Notes: generated from the sequence alone by a model not told the origin. A DNA stretch of 6,722 nucleotides from an uncultured Atopobiaceae bacterium (GCA_947303905.1 CAMYZR010000076.1:1-6722), one strand, 5' to 3'. Positions 1-6,024 are shown, counted from the first letter of the stretch. Numbers and translations are program-made.

Positions 1-579
1 GGTCCAGGCGCTGCCAAAGCGGACGTCGAGCACGTCGATGGTCCCGCTCACGCTCGTTCCGTCACAGGTGGACTCCTCCACGGGCAGCTCTATGAGATCG
101 TCAGGGTCAATGGCAGGTCCGACCTGCTCGAAGCCGATGACCCCAGATGCCAGGCGCGCACCGGTATAGGCAAAGACGTCACGGCCATGGAAGGTGTAGC
201 TCGCGCTCGACCCCGCCAGCCGATTGACAGACTCGTCGATGACGCGCGCCTCCTCAATGCCCATCATCCGCTTGGTGTGCGTCAGGGTCCCGTTGTCAGG
301 CGTCACCACGTACTGGCCGCTGGTCGTGCGCACCACCACGCTCAGTCGGTCGGATCCCACGCCGGGGTCGACCACGCTGACGAAGACCGTGCCCGCGGGC
401 CAATAGGCCAGGGTCTGGATGAGGCGATACGACGCCTCCCAGATGTCATAGACCGGGATCTCATGCGTCAGGTCAAAGACGCGCAGGCTCGGTGACACCC
501 CGAGCGCGACGCCATACATCGCGCTCACGGCGCCATCGGCCGTACCGAAGTCTGACTGGAGAACCAAAGCAGCGCTCAT
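1..579 (-). CDS. S-adenosylmethionine hydrolase (DUF62 / SAM hydroxide adenosyltransferase), partial
   Basis: This is the first 193 codons of a minus-strand gene that runs off the left edge; no stop codon is reached. The family splits S-adenosylmethionine with water into adenosine and methionine in the cytoplasm. Visible family motifs are an N-terminal LQSDFGTADGAVSAMYGV (residues 7-24), SVVDPGVGSDR (68-78), TPDNGTLT (93-100) and TFHGRDVF (129-136). The Asp-Arg-His triad known to activate water in DUF62 hydrolases is present as D71, R78 and H131, which favours a hydrolase over the related fluorinase or chlorinase. The N-terminal SAM domain is seen almost whole; the C-terminal barrel is mostly missing. 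The ATG at 579 has a GGGGAG ribosome binding site at 592-587 with 7 nt spacing. The gene is divergent from the permease gene at 779. In other bacteria this family often sits beside ECF transporter genes, so the sequence left of the window is worth reading for one (inference). Confidence 0.92.
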   Translation of the reverse strand, partial: MSAALVLQSDFGTADGAVSAMYGVALGVSPSLRVFDLTHEIPVYDIWEASYRLIQTLAYWPAGTVFVSVVDPGVGSDRLSVVVRTTSGQYVVTPDNGTLTHTKRMMGIEEARVIDESVNRLAGSSASYTFHGRDVFAYTGARLASGVIGFEQVGPAIDPDDLIELPVEESTCDGTSVSGTIDVLDVRFGSAWT

Positions 580-726
580 CGGACAACTCCCCACGCATTA
601 GGTGTACAGGTCTTGCTCGCCGCACCGCCGCCCGTTCGCGGACGCCAAAGCTGTTCACATCTTCACACCGAATCTCGTCCAACACAATGCAGGTTTCCTT
701 ATTTGGTGCAAATGCCAGCAATCGTC

Positions 727-756
727 TTGTTGTCTCATTGCACAAGCATGCATACT
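727..756 (+). promoter_or_regulatory. Possible promoter of the CmpB-type membrane protein gene
   Basis: A TTGTTG (727-732) and a CATACT (751-756) lie 18 bp apart and 22 nt upstream of the gene start at 779. The -10 matches the consensus at four of six positions and the -35 at three, so this is a weak match. The rest of the 580-778 intergenic region shows no better promoter on the plus strand and no clear one for the divergent SAM hydrolase gene. Confidence 0.28.
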
Positions 757-778
757 TTAGGCGTCGAAAGGGGGCCTC

Positions 779-1696
779 ATGTTCGTCTGTCAGCTGTTTG
801 TCTGGTTCGTTCTGTACAGCATCGTGGGTTGGATCTGGGAATCCACCTACTGCACCATCGTGGAGCACAAGTGGCAGAACCGCGGCTTTCTGTACGGGCC
901 CTACTGCCCCATCTACGGGACGGGCATCGTGGGCATCATGCTGCTGTGGCATTCCGTCCTCGAGCGCGGGGAGACCCCGGCATGGTATCAGGTGTTCCTC
1001 GTGGTCATGGTGGGCAGCGCCATTCTCGAGTACACCACCCACTGGACCCTCGAGAAGCTCTTCCATGCGTATTGGTGGGACTACTCCAACATGCCCCTCA
1101 ACCTCAATGGACGCATCTGCCTGCCCGCGTCGGTCTTCTTCGGGCTGGGCGGCCTTCTGATCGTCTATGTGCTTTACGGGCCGACCGCCCGCATCATCGC
1201 CTCGGCGGATCCCATCATGGTCGAGCTGTTCTCGCTGGTGCTGATGGCCATCATAGCGGCCGACACCGCCATCACCGCGTCCTCGCTGGCGAGCATCGCC
1301 CGCACCGCGTCCACCATCAACCGGAGCGTCAACGCGCACATGGACCGCTTCGTCGCCAAGGCCGAGGACAAGCGCCAGTCCATCGCGACGGGGATCAGCG
1401 AGCAGCGCGAGCAGACGGCGCAGGCTTTCCGCGAGGCGGGCGAATCCATGCGCGAGCGCGAGGAGGCCGTCAGCCAGCAGATCAAGGAAATGGACAGGGA
1501 GCGTTCGAGCTACATTGCCCGCGAGCGCGAACGCTTCTCCACGCTTGCACGCAGGAGGCAGCTCAGTCAGATGGCCCCCGCCGTCCGCCTGGCGGCACAG
1601 CGCGCCCAGGGAGCCGTGGCTTCTGCCGCGATGGACGGCTCGCAGCCCTCGCCAACCCAGCGACAGATGACTGCCGTCGCGCCGGCGGCCAGGTAG
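779..1696 (+). CDS. CmpB-type 'putative ABC transporter permease' membrane protein with coiled-coil tail
   Basis: This 305-residue membrane protein belongs to the family annotated as putative ABC transporter permease (Pfam ABC_trans_CmpB). The true function of the family is unknown and no ATPase partner is encoded nearby. The diagnostic segment is IVGWIWEST at residues 15-23 followed by NRGFLYGPYCPIYG at 34-47. About five hydrophobic helices are visible: roughly 5-22, 45-60, 70-88, 115-134 and 148-173. Residues 178-260 form a long stretch rich in Glu, Arg and Gln that is probably a cytoplasmic coiled coil, and residues 265-305 are Ala/Pro/Gln-rich and likely disordered. Many relatives end soon after the last helix, so this tail is an extension. 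The ATG at 779 has an AAAGGGGG ribosome binding site at 767-774, only 4 nt away. The last 130 bp overlap the 3' end of the opposing TetR gene, and the final residues are antisense to conserved TetR sequence, so the natural C-terminus may have been shorter (inference). Confidence 0.85.
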   Translation: MFVCQLFVWFVLYSIVGWIWESTYCTIVEHKWQNRGFLYGPYCPIYGTGIVGIMLLWHSVLERGETPAWYQVFLVVMVGSAILEYTTHWTLEKLFHAYWWDYSNMPLNLNGRICLPASVFFGLGGLLIVYVLYGPTARIIASADPIMVELFSLVLMAIIAADTAITASSLASIARTASTINRSVNAHMDRFVAKAEDKRQSIATGISEQREQTAQAFREAGESMREREEAVSQQIKEMDRERSSYIARERERFSTLARRRQLSQMAPAVRLAAQRAQGAVASAAMDGSQPSPTQRQMTAVAPAAR

Positions 1697-2124
1697 GTCT
1701 GTCTCATGGCATCGGGCGTCATCCCGCCCCGCTCGCCCTCAGTCGTTGGGAACGCCGCCAGCGTAAAGGAGTAGAGGCGATTCCTGAAGGTCTTGTCGGC
1801 GCTGCCGTCGAGCAGCATCCGCAGCTGGTCCGCGTTGTCGTAGTACAGGGTTAGAACCTGGATGAGCGAGCGCTCGAACTCCTTCGCCTCGGCACCTTCC
1901 GACAGGCCCTCGGTGTTCGGCGCCAGCGACTCGATCTTGCAGAAGAGCTCGTCGAGCGCATCGTCGACGACGCTCTGCAACGAGCTTTAGGCACGATAGT
2001 AGCTCGTCCGGCTCACGCCGGCCTTCTCCACGACCTCACTCATCGTGATCTTGTCGATGGAGCGCTCCCTCAGCAGCTCGAAGAGAGCCTTCTGTATGCG
2101 ACGCTTGCTGTTAAGTCTTGTCAT
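1567..2124 (-). pseudogene. TetR-family transcriptional regulator interrupted by an in-frame TAA
   Basis: Read from the ATG at 2124 (AGGGGAGG ribosome binding site about 6 nt upstream), the gene encodes a typical TetR N-terminal DNA-binding domain. Residues 7-24 form helix 1, and the helix-turn-helix ITMSEVVEKAGVSRTSYYR spans 26-44. Codon 46 (1989-1987) is TAA. The same frame then continues without interruption as SSLQSVVDDALDEL and a full ligand-binding domain to a TGA at 1569-1567. The reconstructed length is 185 codons, normal for small TetR proteins. The family motif YYRx(Y/F) expects an aromatic residue exactly where the stop lies, so one base change from TAC or TAT to TAA explains it. 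The C-terminal part carries the usual YLAAGATAVICRWVGEGCEPS segment, followed by an Ala/Arg-rich tail that may not be original. Restarting at the TTG at 1980 could yield only the ligand-binding part, without DNA binding, and no good ribosome binding site precedes it. The gene is divergent from pepT and may once have regulated it. Confidence 0.85.
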
Positions 2125-2198
2125 CTTGTCCTCCCCTAGTGCAATGGTACAAGATGTAACGAATAAAAGCGACAGATGATACGCCAGTCGTGCTGCGA

Positions 2199-2215
2199 GT
2201 GCCGCGGCCTGGCAC
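2199..2215. promoter_or_regulatory. Small dyad overlapping the pepT -35 box, possible TetR-family operator
   Basis: Perfect 5-bp inverted arms GTGCC (2199-2203) and GGCAC (2211-2215) flank a 7-bp GC-rich centre. The right arm covers most of the proposed -35 hexamer of pepT. TetR proteins commonly bind dyads of about this size in the space between their own gene and a divergent target, which fits the position here. The arms are short and the region is GC-rich, so chance is a real alternative. Confidence 0.25.
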
Positions 2216-2237
2216 GTCCGCCAATCTGTCCTACAAT
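2209..2237 (+). promoter_or_regulatory. Probable sigma70-type promoter of pepT
   Basis: CTGGCA (2209-2214) and TACAAT (2232-2237) are separated by an ideal 17 bp. The -10 matches TATAAT at five of six positions and the -35 matches TTGACA at four. Transcription would start near 2244, giving a leader of about 32 nt before the ATG at 2276. It would drive pepT and the DMT permease gene behind it. Confidence 0.5.
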
Positions 2238-2275
2238 CCTAGCTGCAAAGAGCCGCCGAAGCATGGGAGTGTGCG

Positions 2276-3526
2276 ATGAGTGCCGTCGTCGACCGCCTGA
2301 TCAGATACTGCCGAATACCCTCGCAGTCCAATCCCCAGACCACAGGGAGCGTCCCCTCCACAAGCAGCCAGCTTGCCGTGACCGAGGCACTGGCCGAGGA
2401 CCTGCGCGCGCTCGGGGCCCAGGACGTGCGCAGCGACGAGCACGCCTACCTCACCGCCCACTGGCCGGCCAGCCCCGGATGCGAGGACCTGCCAGCCCTC
2501 GGCTTCTGCTGTCACGTCGACACCGCGTTCCAGAGCTACGGCGATCCCGTCCACCCGCAGGTACGCCGCTACGAGGGAGGCGAGCTGGTCATCGGCACCG
2601 GGCGTGACAGCCGCACCGTGTCCGTGAGTCCCGCCACCAACCCCCAGCTCGGGCACATGGTTGGCTGGGACCTCGTCACCACCGACGGGACGTCGCTTCT
2701 GGGCGGGGTCGACAAGGCGGGCATCGCCGCCTGTCTCGAGCTGCTTGCCCGGCTCAAGGACGATGCGACCCTCCCCCATCCTCGCCTCGCCCTCGCCTTC
2801 ACGCCCGACGAGGAGATTGGGCATGGCGCAGCCCTGCTCGACCTTGAGGCCTTTGGCGCGCCGTGGGGTTACACCATCGACGGCGGGCCCCTGGGCGAGA
2901 TCTGCTTCGAGACCTTCAATGCCGTCGAGGCGCACGTGCGCGCGCACGGGATATCGGTGCACACGGGCACCGCGAAGGGGCACATGATCAACGCCTCCGA
3001 GGCCATCATGCGCTTCCACCAGCTGCTGCCCGCCAACGAGAGGCCCGAGTACACCGAGGGCTATGACGGGTTCTACTTTCTGGAGCGTCTGGAGGGTGGC
3101 TGCGAGGAGGCGCTGGCGCAGTACATCATCCGCGATCACGACCGCGGAAAGCTCGAGCAGCGCATGGCGGTCATGCGCGAGGCGGTGCGGCTGGTCAACG
3201 GCCAGTTTGGCTCCGAGGTGCTCGAGATCGAGATGTCAGAGCAATACCGCAACCTGGCCGACGTGGTCACCCTGCCCGAGACCGCGCACCTCATCGCCAA
3301 CGCGAAGGCCGCCTTTGCCACCTGTGGCGTGAAGCCGTACTGCACGCCCATGCGCGGCGGAACCGATGGCTCCCAGCTGTCGTTCAGGGGCTTCCCGTGC
3401 ATCAACCTCTCCGCCTGCTACTACAACGCGCATGGGGTGCGTGAGTTCGTGCCGGTTCCCGAGCTCGAGAAGCTGGTGGACGTGCTGGTGGCGCTCGTGG
3501 GGCTCTACGCCAAGCCCCAGGGCTAG
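2276..3526 (+). CDS. pepT: Peptidase T (tripeptide aminopeptidase, M20B metallopeptidase)
   Basis: This 416-residue cytoplasmic zinc enzyme removes the N-terminal amino acid from tripeptides, a late step in peptide use. Length matches the family (about 405-415). All catalytic elements known from E. coli PepT can be placed: first metal ligand H80 with D82 in CCHVDT, bridging D146 in GGVDKAG within TTDGTSLLGG(V)DKAG, general base E179 and ligand E180 in TPDEEIGHG, D202 in DGGPLGE, H229 in VHTGTAKG, and H386 in YNAHGVREF. RGGTDGSQLSFRGFPC at 360-375 is also typical of PepT and separates it from other M20 peptidases. The ATG at 2276 has GGGAG at 2265-2269 with 6 nt spacing. A good promoter lies just upstream, next to the divergent TetR pseudogene. 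The DMT permease gene starts 11 nt after the stop, so the two are probably co-transcribed. No sign of damage. Confidence 0.95.
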   Translation: MSAVVDRLIRYCRIPSQSNPQTTGSVPSTSSQLAVTEALAEDLRALGAQDVRSDEHAYLTAHWPASPGCEDLPALGFCCHVDTAFQSYGDPVHPQVRRYEGGELVIGTGRDSRTVSVSPATNPQLGHMVGWDLVTTDGTSLLGGVDKAGIAACLELLARLKDDATLPHPRLALAFTPDEEIGHGAALLDLEAFGAPWGYTIDGGPLGEICFETFNAVEAHVRAHGISVHTGTAKGHMINASEAIMRFHQLLPANERPEYTEGYDGFYFLERLEGGCEEALAQYIIRDHDRGKLEQRMAVMREAVRLVNGQFGSEVLEIEMSEQYRNLADVVTLPETAHLIANAKAAFATCGVKPYCTPMRGGTDGSQLSFRGFPCINLSACYYNAHGVREFVPVPELEKLVDVLVALVGLYAKPQG

Positions 3527-3537
3527 CGGGTCCGGCG

Positions 3538-4395
3538 ATGGTCTTCCTCCTGCTGGCGACAATCGCGAGCGCGGGCAACGCCCTCACCATGAAGTTCGCG
3601 GGGACGCGCAGCGACAACGCGTGGTCCCTGCTGCTCTTCAACTACCTTGCGGCAACGGTTCTCTCCGCAGCCTCGGCCTTCCGGGCAAAGCTCGTCTTTG
3701 TGCAGGTAGCACCGCTGACCTGGGCGCTTGGCCTCGTCGCGGGCATGCTCTTTGTCGCAACCTTTGCCCTGTTGCAGCACAATGTGCGCGTGAACGGGGC
3801 AACCGTCTCCTCATCGCTCTTCCGCATGGGCGCCGTCATCCCCATGGTCCTCTCGATCGCGCTGTTCAGCGAGTACCCCAGCCTGGCTGGTGCTTGCGGC
3901 ATCGCGGTCGCGATTGCGGCGACCATGCTACTTGCGATCCCGCCGAAGGACGAGCCGACGGTAGACATGATCAGGCTGTCCGCGCGCAGACTCCTCATCC
4001 CCATGGTTATCGCCGGAGGTCTCGCAGACACCATGCCCAAGGTCTTCGAGACCATCGGCAACCCCGCGCACGAGGAAGCCTACATACTCATGACGTTCGC
4101 GACAGCGTTTGCAACCTGCTTCGCAATGCTGATGAGAGAGCACGAACGACCCACCAGGGTTGACATCGCCTGCGGCACCATGCTCGGGTTCTTCAACTTC
4201 TTCTCGACCGACCTCATGCTTCGCGCGCTGATCGAGCTGCCCGCCTACGTGGTGTACACGGGGTTCAGCATGGGCGTGGTCCCCATCGTGTACGCGGCAA
4301 ACGTCCTGCTCATGCACGAGCGGCTCACGAGACGCGACCACGTTGCGATCGCGCTCGTCATTCTCGCGCTGGCACTCATCAACCTGCCGGGATAG
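3538..4395 (+). CDS. DMT-superfamily (EamA-like) permease
   Basis: This 285-residue integral membrane protein has about ten predicted helices (roughly 2-20, 29-47, 60-80, 87-109, 116-135, 151-170, 180-199, 208-230, 235-257, 266-283). The first half and second half have similar layout, as in the drug/metabolite transporter superfamily with two EamA-type repeats. A short-loop pattern, a charged central linker at 136-150 (PPKDEPTVDMIR) and a positive loop near 200-207 fit that fold. Substrate cannot be read from the sequence; members export or import amino acids, nucleobases, sugars or drugs. The start ATG lies 11 nt after the pepT stop with only a weak GCGGG-like ribosome binding site, so translation may be coupled to pepT. 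Pairing with a peptidase hints at amino acid transport, which is inference. The first helix begins right at the ATG, supporting this start. The gene ends 30 bp before the 71-bp inverted-repeat element. Confidence 0.83.
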   Translation: MVFLLLATIASAGNALTMKFAGTRSDNAWSLLLFNYLAATVLSAASAFRAKLVFVQVAPLTWALGLVAGMLFVATFALLQHNVRVNGATVSSSLFRMGAVIPMVLSIALFSEYPSLAGACGIAVAIAATMLLAIPPKDEPTVDMIRLSARRLLIPMVIAGGLADTMPKVFETIGNPAHEEAYILMTFATAFATCFAMLMREHERPTRVDIACGTMLGFFNFFSTDLMLRALIELPAYVVYTGFSMGVVPIVYAANVLLMHERLTRRDHVAIALVILALALINLPG

Positions 4396-4424
4396 GTGCG
4401 CGGGATAGGCACCCCGACCCAAAC

Positions 4425-4495
4425 AGTGCGCACTTCTCGCGAGGTATTCGGACTCTCAAAACAAGAGCCCGAATAGTCTTCGAGAAGTGCGCACT
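4425..4495. repeat. 71-bp imperfect inverted-repeat element with palindromic tips; possible terminator of the pepT operon
   Basis: The outer 15 bp are perfect inverted repeats, AGTGCGCACTTCTCG at 4425-4439 and its complement at 4481-4495. A fully mismatched 5-bp internal loop follows (4440-4444 against 4476-4480), then 7 bp paired (TATTCGG 4445-4451 with 4469-4475), one mismatch, and 4 bp paired (CTCT 4453-4456 with 4464-4467), around a 7-nt loop CAAAACA. Each tip is itself a perfect palindrome, AGTGCGCACT; on the right it extends to 12 bp (4485-4496). The 3' flank on the plus strand has four T residues, so the RNA could act as a terminator for pepT and the permease gene. The size, the internal loop and the palindromic tips look more like a REP- or MITE-type dispersed repeat. 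There is no coding capacity and no obvious target-site duplication. Confidence 0.75.
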
Positions 4496-4513
4496 TTTCC
4501 GGGCGCCAACGCC

Positions 4514-4547
4514 TTGACGCATGGCATGACCTGTGCCAAGGTATCCT
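4514..4547 (+). promoter_or_regulatory. Possible promoter elements for the MATE gene, with non-standard spacing
   Basis: TTGACG (4514-4519) matches the -35 consensus at five of six positions and TATCCT (4542-4547) matches the -10 at four, but they lie 22 bp apart instead of about 17. Either the two boxes do not belong together, or the promoter needs a helper. Short inverted arms CCTTG (4512-4516) and CAAGG (4537-4541) flank the spacer and could be a regulator site. A start just after 4547 would place the whole structured leader in the mRNA. Confidence 0.3.
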
Positions 4548-4551
4548 AGAA

Positions 4552-4644
4552 CGTCATCCGCAAGCGGGTGGCGACATAGTCGGAGGGTCCTGAAGACCGG
4601 AGAAGACACGCCTTGCTGGCACCGTCTCTTCGGCCTTTTGTTTT
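4552..4644 (+). promoter_or_regulatory. Structured 5' leader of the MATE gene, putative attenuator of unknown class
   Basis: Three hairpins follow one another. The first is a 9-bp stem (4552-4560 with 4565-4573, two G-U pairs) closed by a CAAG loop. The second is GGTC (4586-4589) with GACC (4595-4598) around a 5-nt loop. The third is the terminator-like hairpin listed separately (4597-4633). The second shares C4597 and C4598 with the base of the third, so the two compete at least in part, as expected of an antiterminator and terminator pair. I could not match the sequence to guanidine-I, ZTP, SAM, TPP, FMN, glycine, cobalamin or yybP-ykoY consensus elements from memory. No convincing leader peptide with a ribosome binding site is present. 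A regulatory role is an inference from the layout. Confidence 0.42.
4597..4644 (+). terminator. Intrinsic-terminator-like hairpin directly before the MATE ribosome binding site
   Basis: The stem pairs CCGGAGAAGAC (4597-4607) with GTCTCTTCGG (4624-4633): ten base pairs including one G-U, with one bulged A. An inner 3-bp stem GCC/GGC (4610-4612 with 4618-4620) lies in the loop. The stem is followed by CC and then TTTTGTTTT (4636-4644). The ribosome binding site GGGAGA starts at the very next base. No gene precedes it closely on this strand, so its place inside the MATE leader suggests attenuation and not the end of an upstream gene. Confidence 0.55.
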
Positions 4645-4659
4645 GGGAGATTACAGGCA

Positions 4660-6024
4660 ATGGCTGAGTTCGAGCTGTCACAAGAGGACGAGCTGCGTGA
4701 GCTGTATCTGGCGACAGCTCCCACGCACCTGTTTCTCAAGGCAGCTACGCCCGGCGCCATCTCGATGCTGGCGTCAGCCCTCTACGACGTGCTGGATGGC
4801 GTCATCGTAGGCCAGTTGCTCGGCTCGACGGCATTTGCGGCCGTCAACCTCGCCATGCCCTTCGTGATCCTCGTCTTTGCCGTGGGAGACCTCATCGGCG
4901 TGGGTTCGTCCGTGCCCATCGCCATCGCGCTCGGCGCGAAGGAGGAGAGGCGCGCGAACAACGTGTTCACCTGCGCGGTGCTGGGCATCTTCATTCTGGG
5001 AGCCGCGCTCGGAGCCGTCTTCTGGATGGCCGCCCCCTCGATCATGGCCGCCTTGGGCGCCACGGGCAGGCTCGCCGAGGACGCCGTCATCTTCCTGCGC
5101 GTCTATGCCGTGGGCGCGCCGGTGACCTCGATGATGTTTGCCATCGACAACTTCCTGCGCATCTGCGGCAAGATCCGCGGGAGTCTTGCGCTCAACATCT
5201 TCATGGCGGTGCTGGGCGCCGTCTGCGAGTACAGCTTCGTCCGCTACGCAAACCTCGGGGTCCTTGGCGCAGCGCTCGGTTACGTGCTGGCGCTTGGGGT
5301 GAGTGCGGCAATCGGTCTGGTGCCCTTCCTTCTCCGCTGCTACCAGCTGCGCTTCGTAAAGCCGCAGGTCTCGGTGGAGCTCGTGCGCGAGATCACGAGC
5401 GCGGGCATGCCGGCCTTCCTCAACAACGTGGCCGGCCGCATCACGTCGGTGCTGCTCAACGCCGCCCTGCTCGCACAGGGTGGCGAGGATGCCGTGGCGG
5501 TCTACGGCGTGCTCATGTACGCGAGCGGCGTCATCTTCCCCCTGCTCTACGGCACCTGCGACTCCCTGCAGCCGGCCGTCGGCTACAACCTGGGAGCGGG
5601 ACGCGTCGACCGCGTGGTCAAGCTCGAGAAGCGCATCTTCGTCGCCTGCGCGGCACTCTCGGTCGCGCTCGCCACCGCGATGCTGCTGTTCCCGCGCGAG
5701 CTCACGCTGCTGTTTATGGCCGACGCCTCCGACGCCATCCTCGCCATGGCAGGGCCCGCGTTCCGCCTCTTCTCGATCGCCTACTTCCTGCGCTGGCTGC
5801 CGATGGCCACGCAGGCCTTCTACACGGCCATCGAGCGTCCCAAGCCGGCGTCGGCCTTCTCGCTCTTCTCGGTGCTGGTGGCCCCGATCGCGGCGCTCGT
5901 CATCCTGCAGCCCCTCGGGCTCGACGGGCTGTGGCTCAACCTCCCCGTGGCGACGCTGGCCAGCACGGTGGTGGCGGCATACATGCTCATAAACCTGCGC
6001 AAGGAGCTGCGCGGAGAGCGTTAG
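4660..6024 (+). CDS. MATE-family multidrug/metabolite efflux transporter (MepA-like)
   Basis: This 454-residue protein of the cytoplasmic membrane has the twelve-helix, two-lobe layout of MATE antiporters, which expel drugs or metabolites using a Na+ or H+ gradient. The N-lobe begins with ATPGAISMLASALYDVLDGV (29-48), the typical first helix with acidic residues D43 and D46, and continues with GVGSSVPIAIALGAKEERRA (80-99), the usual loop after helix 2. The C-lobe repeats this pattern: SAGMPAFLNNVAGRI (247-261) and SLQPAVGYNLGAGRVDRV (302-319), matching the QP-(I/V)-GYN-GA signature of MepA-like members. Length is normal (about 450) and no damage is seen. The ATG at 4660 has GGGAGA (4645-4650) with 9 nt spacing. 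A 20-residue acidic N-terminal stretch precedes helix 1. The gene has its own leader with a terminator-like hairpin, and it is convergent with the acetyltransferase gene 26 bp downstream. The substrate cannot be inferred. Confidence 0.93.
   Translation: MAEFELSQEDELRELYLATAPTHLFLKAATPGAISMLASALYDVLDGVIVGQLLGSTAFAAVNLAMPFVILVFAVGDLIGVGSSVPIAIALGAKEERRANNVFTCAVLGIFILGAALGAVFWMAAPSIMAALGATGRLAEDAVIFLRVYAVGAPVTSMMFAIDNFLRICGKIRGSLALNIFMAVLGAVCEYSFVRYANLGVLGAALGYVLALGVSAAIGLVPFLLRCYQLRFVKPQVSVELVREITSAGMPAFLNNVAGRITSVLLNAALLAQGGEDAVAVYGVLMYASGVIFPLLYGTCDSLQPAVGYNLGAGRVDRVVKLEKRIFVACAALSVALATAMLLFPRELTLLFMADASDAILAMAGPAFRLFSIAYFLRWLPMATQAFYTAIERPKPASAFSLFSVLVAPIAALVILQPLGLDGLWLNLPVATLASTVVAAYMLINLRKELRGER

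Noticed and set aside
473..1339. A 288-codon minus-strand open frame across the intergenic region and the start of the permease gene.
   Set aside because: Its translation is rich in His, Asp, Arg and Gly with no recognisable fold, and it lies opposite the recognised permease and over the start of the SAM hydrolase gene; typical of an open frame on the other strand of GC-rich coding DNA.
613..1854. A 413-codon plus-strand open frame overlapping the permease gene in another frame.
   Set aside because: Low-complexity Arg/His/Gly-rich product with no family resemblance; the permease frame contains clear family motifs and has a ribosome binding site.
1567..1980. The TetR C-terminal frame as an independent gene starting at TTG 1980.
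   Set aside because: It begins just after the TAA, has no good ribosome binding site, and continues the same frame as the N-terminal half; a broken TetR gene is the simpler reading.
1987..1989. Programmed readthrough or recoding of TAA in the TetR gene.
   Set aside because: There is no known reassignment of TAA in this kind of bacterium and no visible recoding signal; a nonsense mutation at a Tyr codon is enough.
2231..3139. A 302-codon minus-strand open frame opposite pepT.
   Set aside because: The pepT frame has every catalytic residue; the antisense product resembles no protein family.
4526..4549. A seven-codon frame (ATG ACC TGT ... TAG) before the MATE leader as a possible leader peptide.
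   Set aside because: It has no ribosome binding site and overlaps the likely -10 box, so it would probably not be in the transcript.
4540..4610. Identification of the MATE leader as a guanidine-I (ykkC) riboswitch.
   Set aside because: A CTAG and a GGTCC are shared with that consensus by eye, but the order and the other conserved blocks do not fit; a covariance search would be needed.
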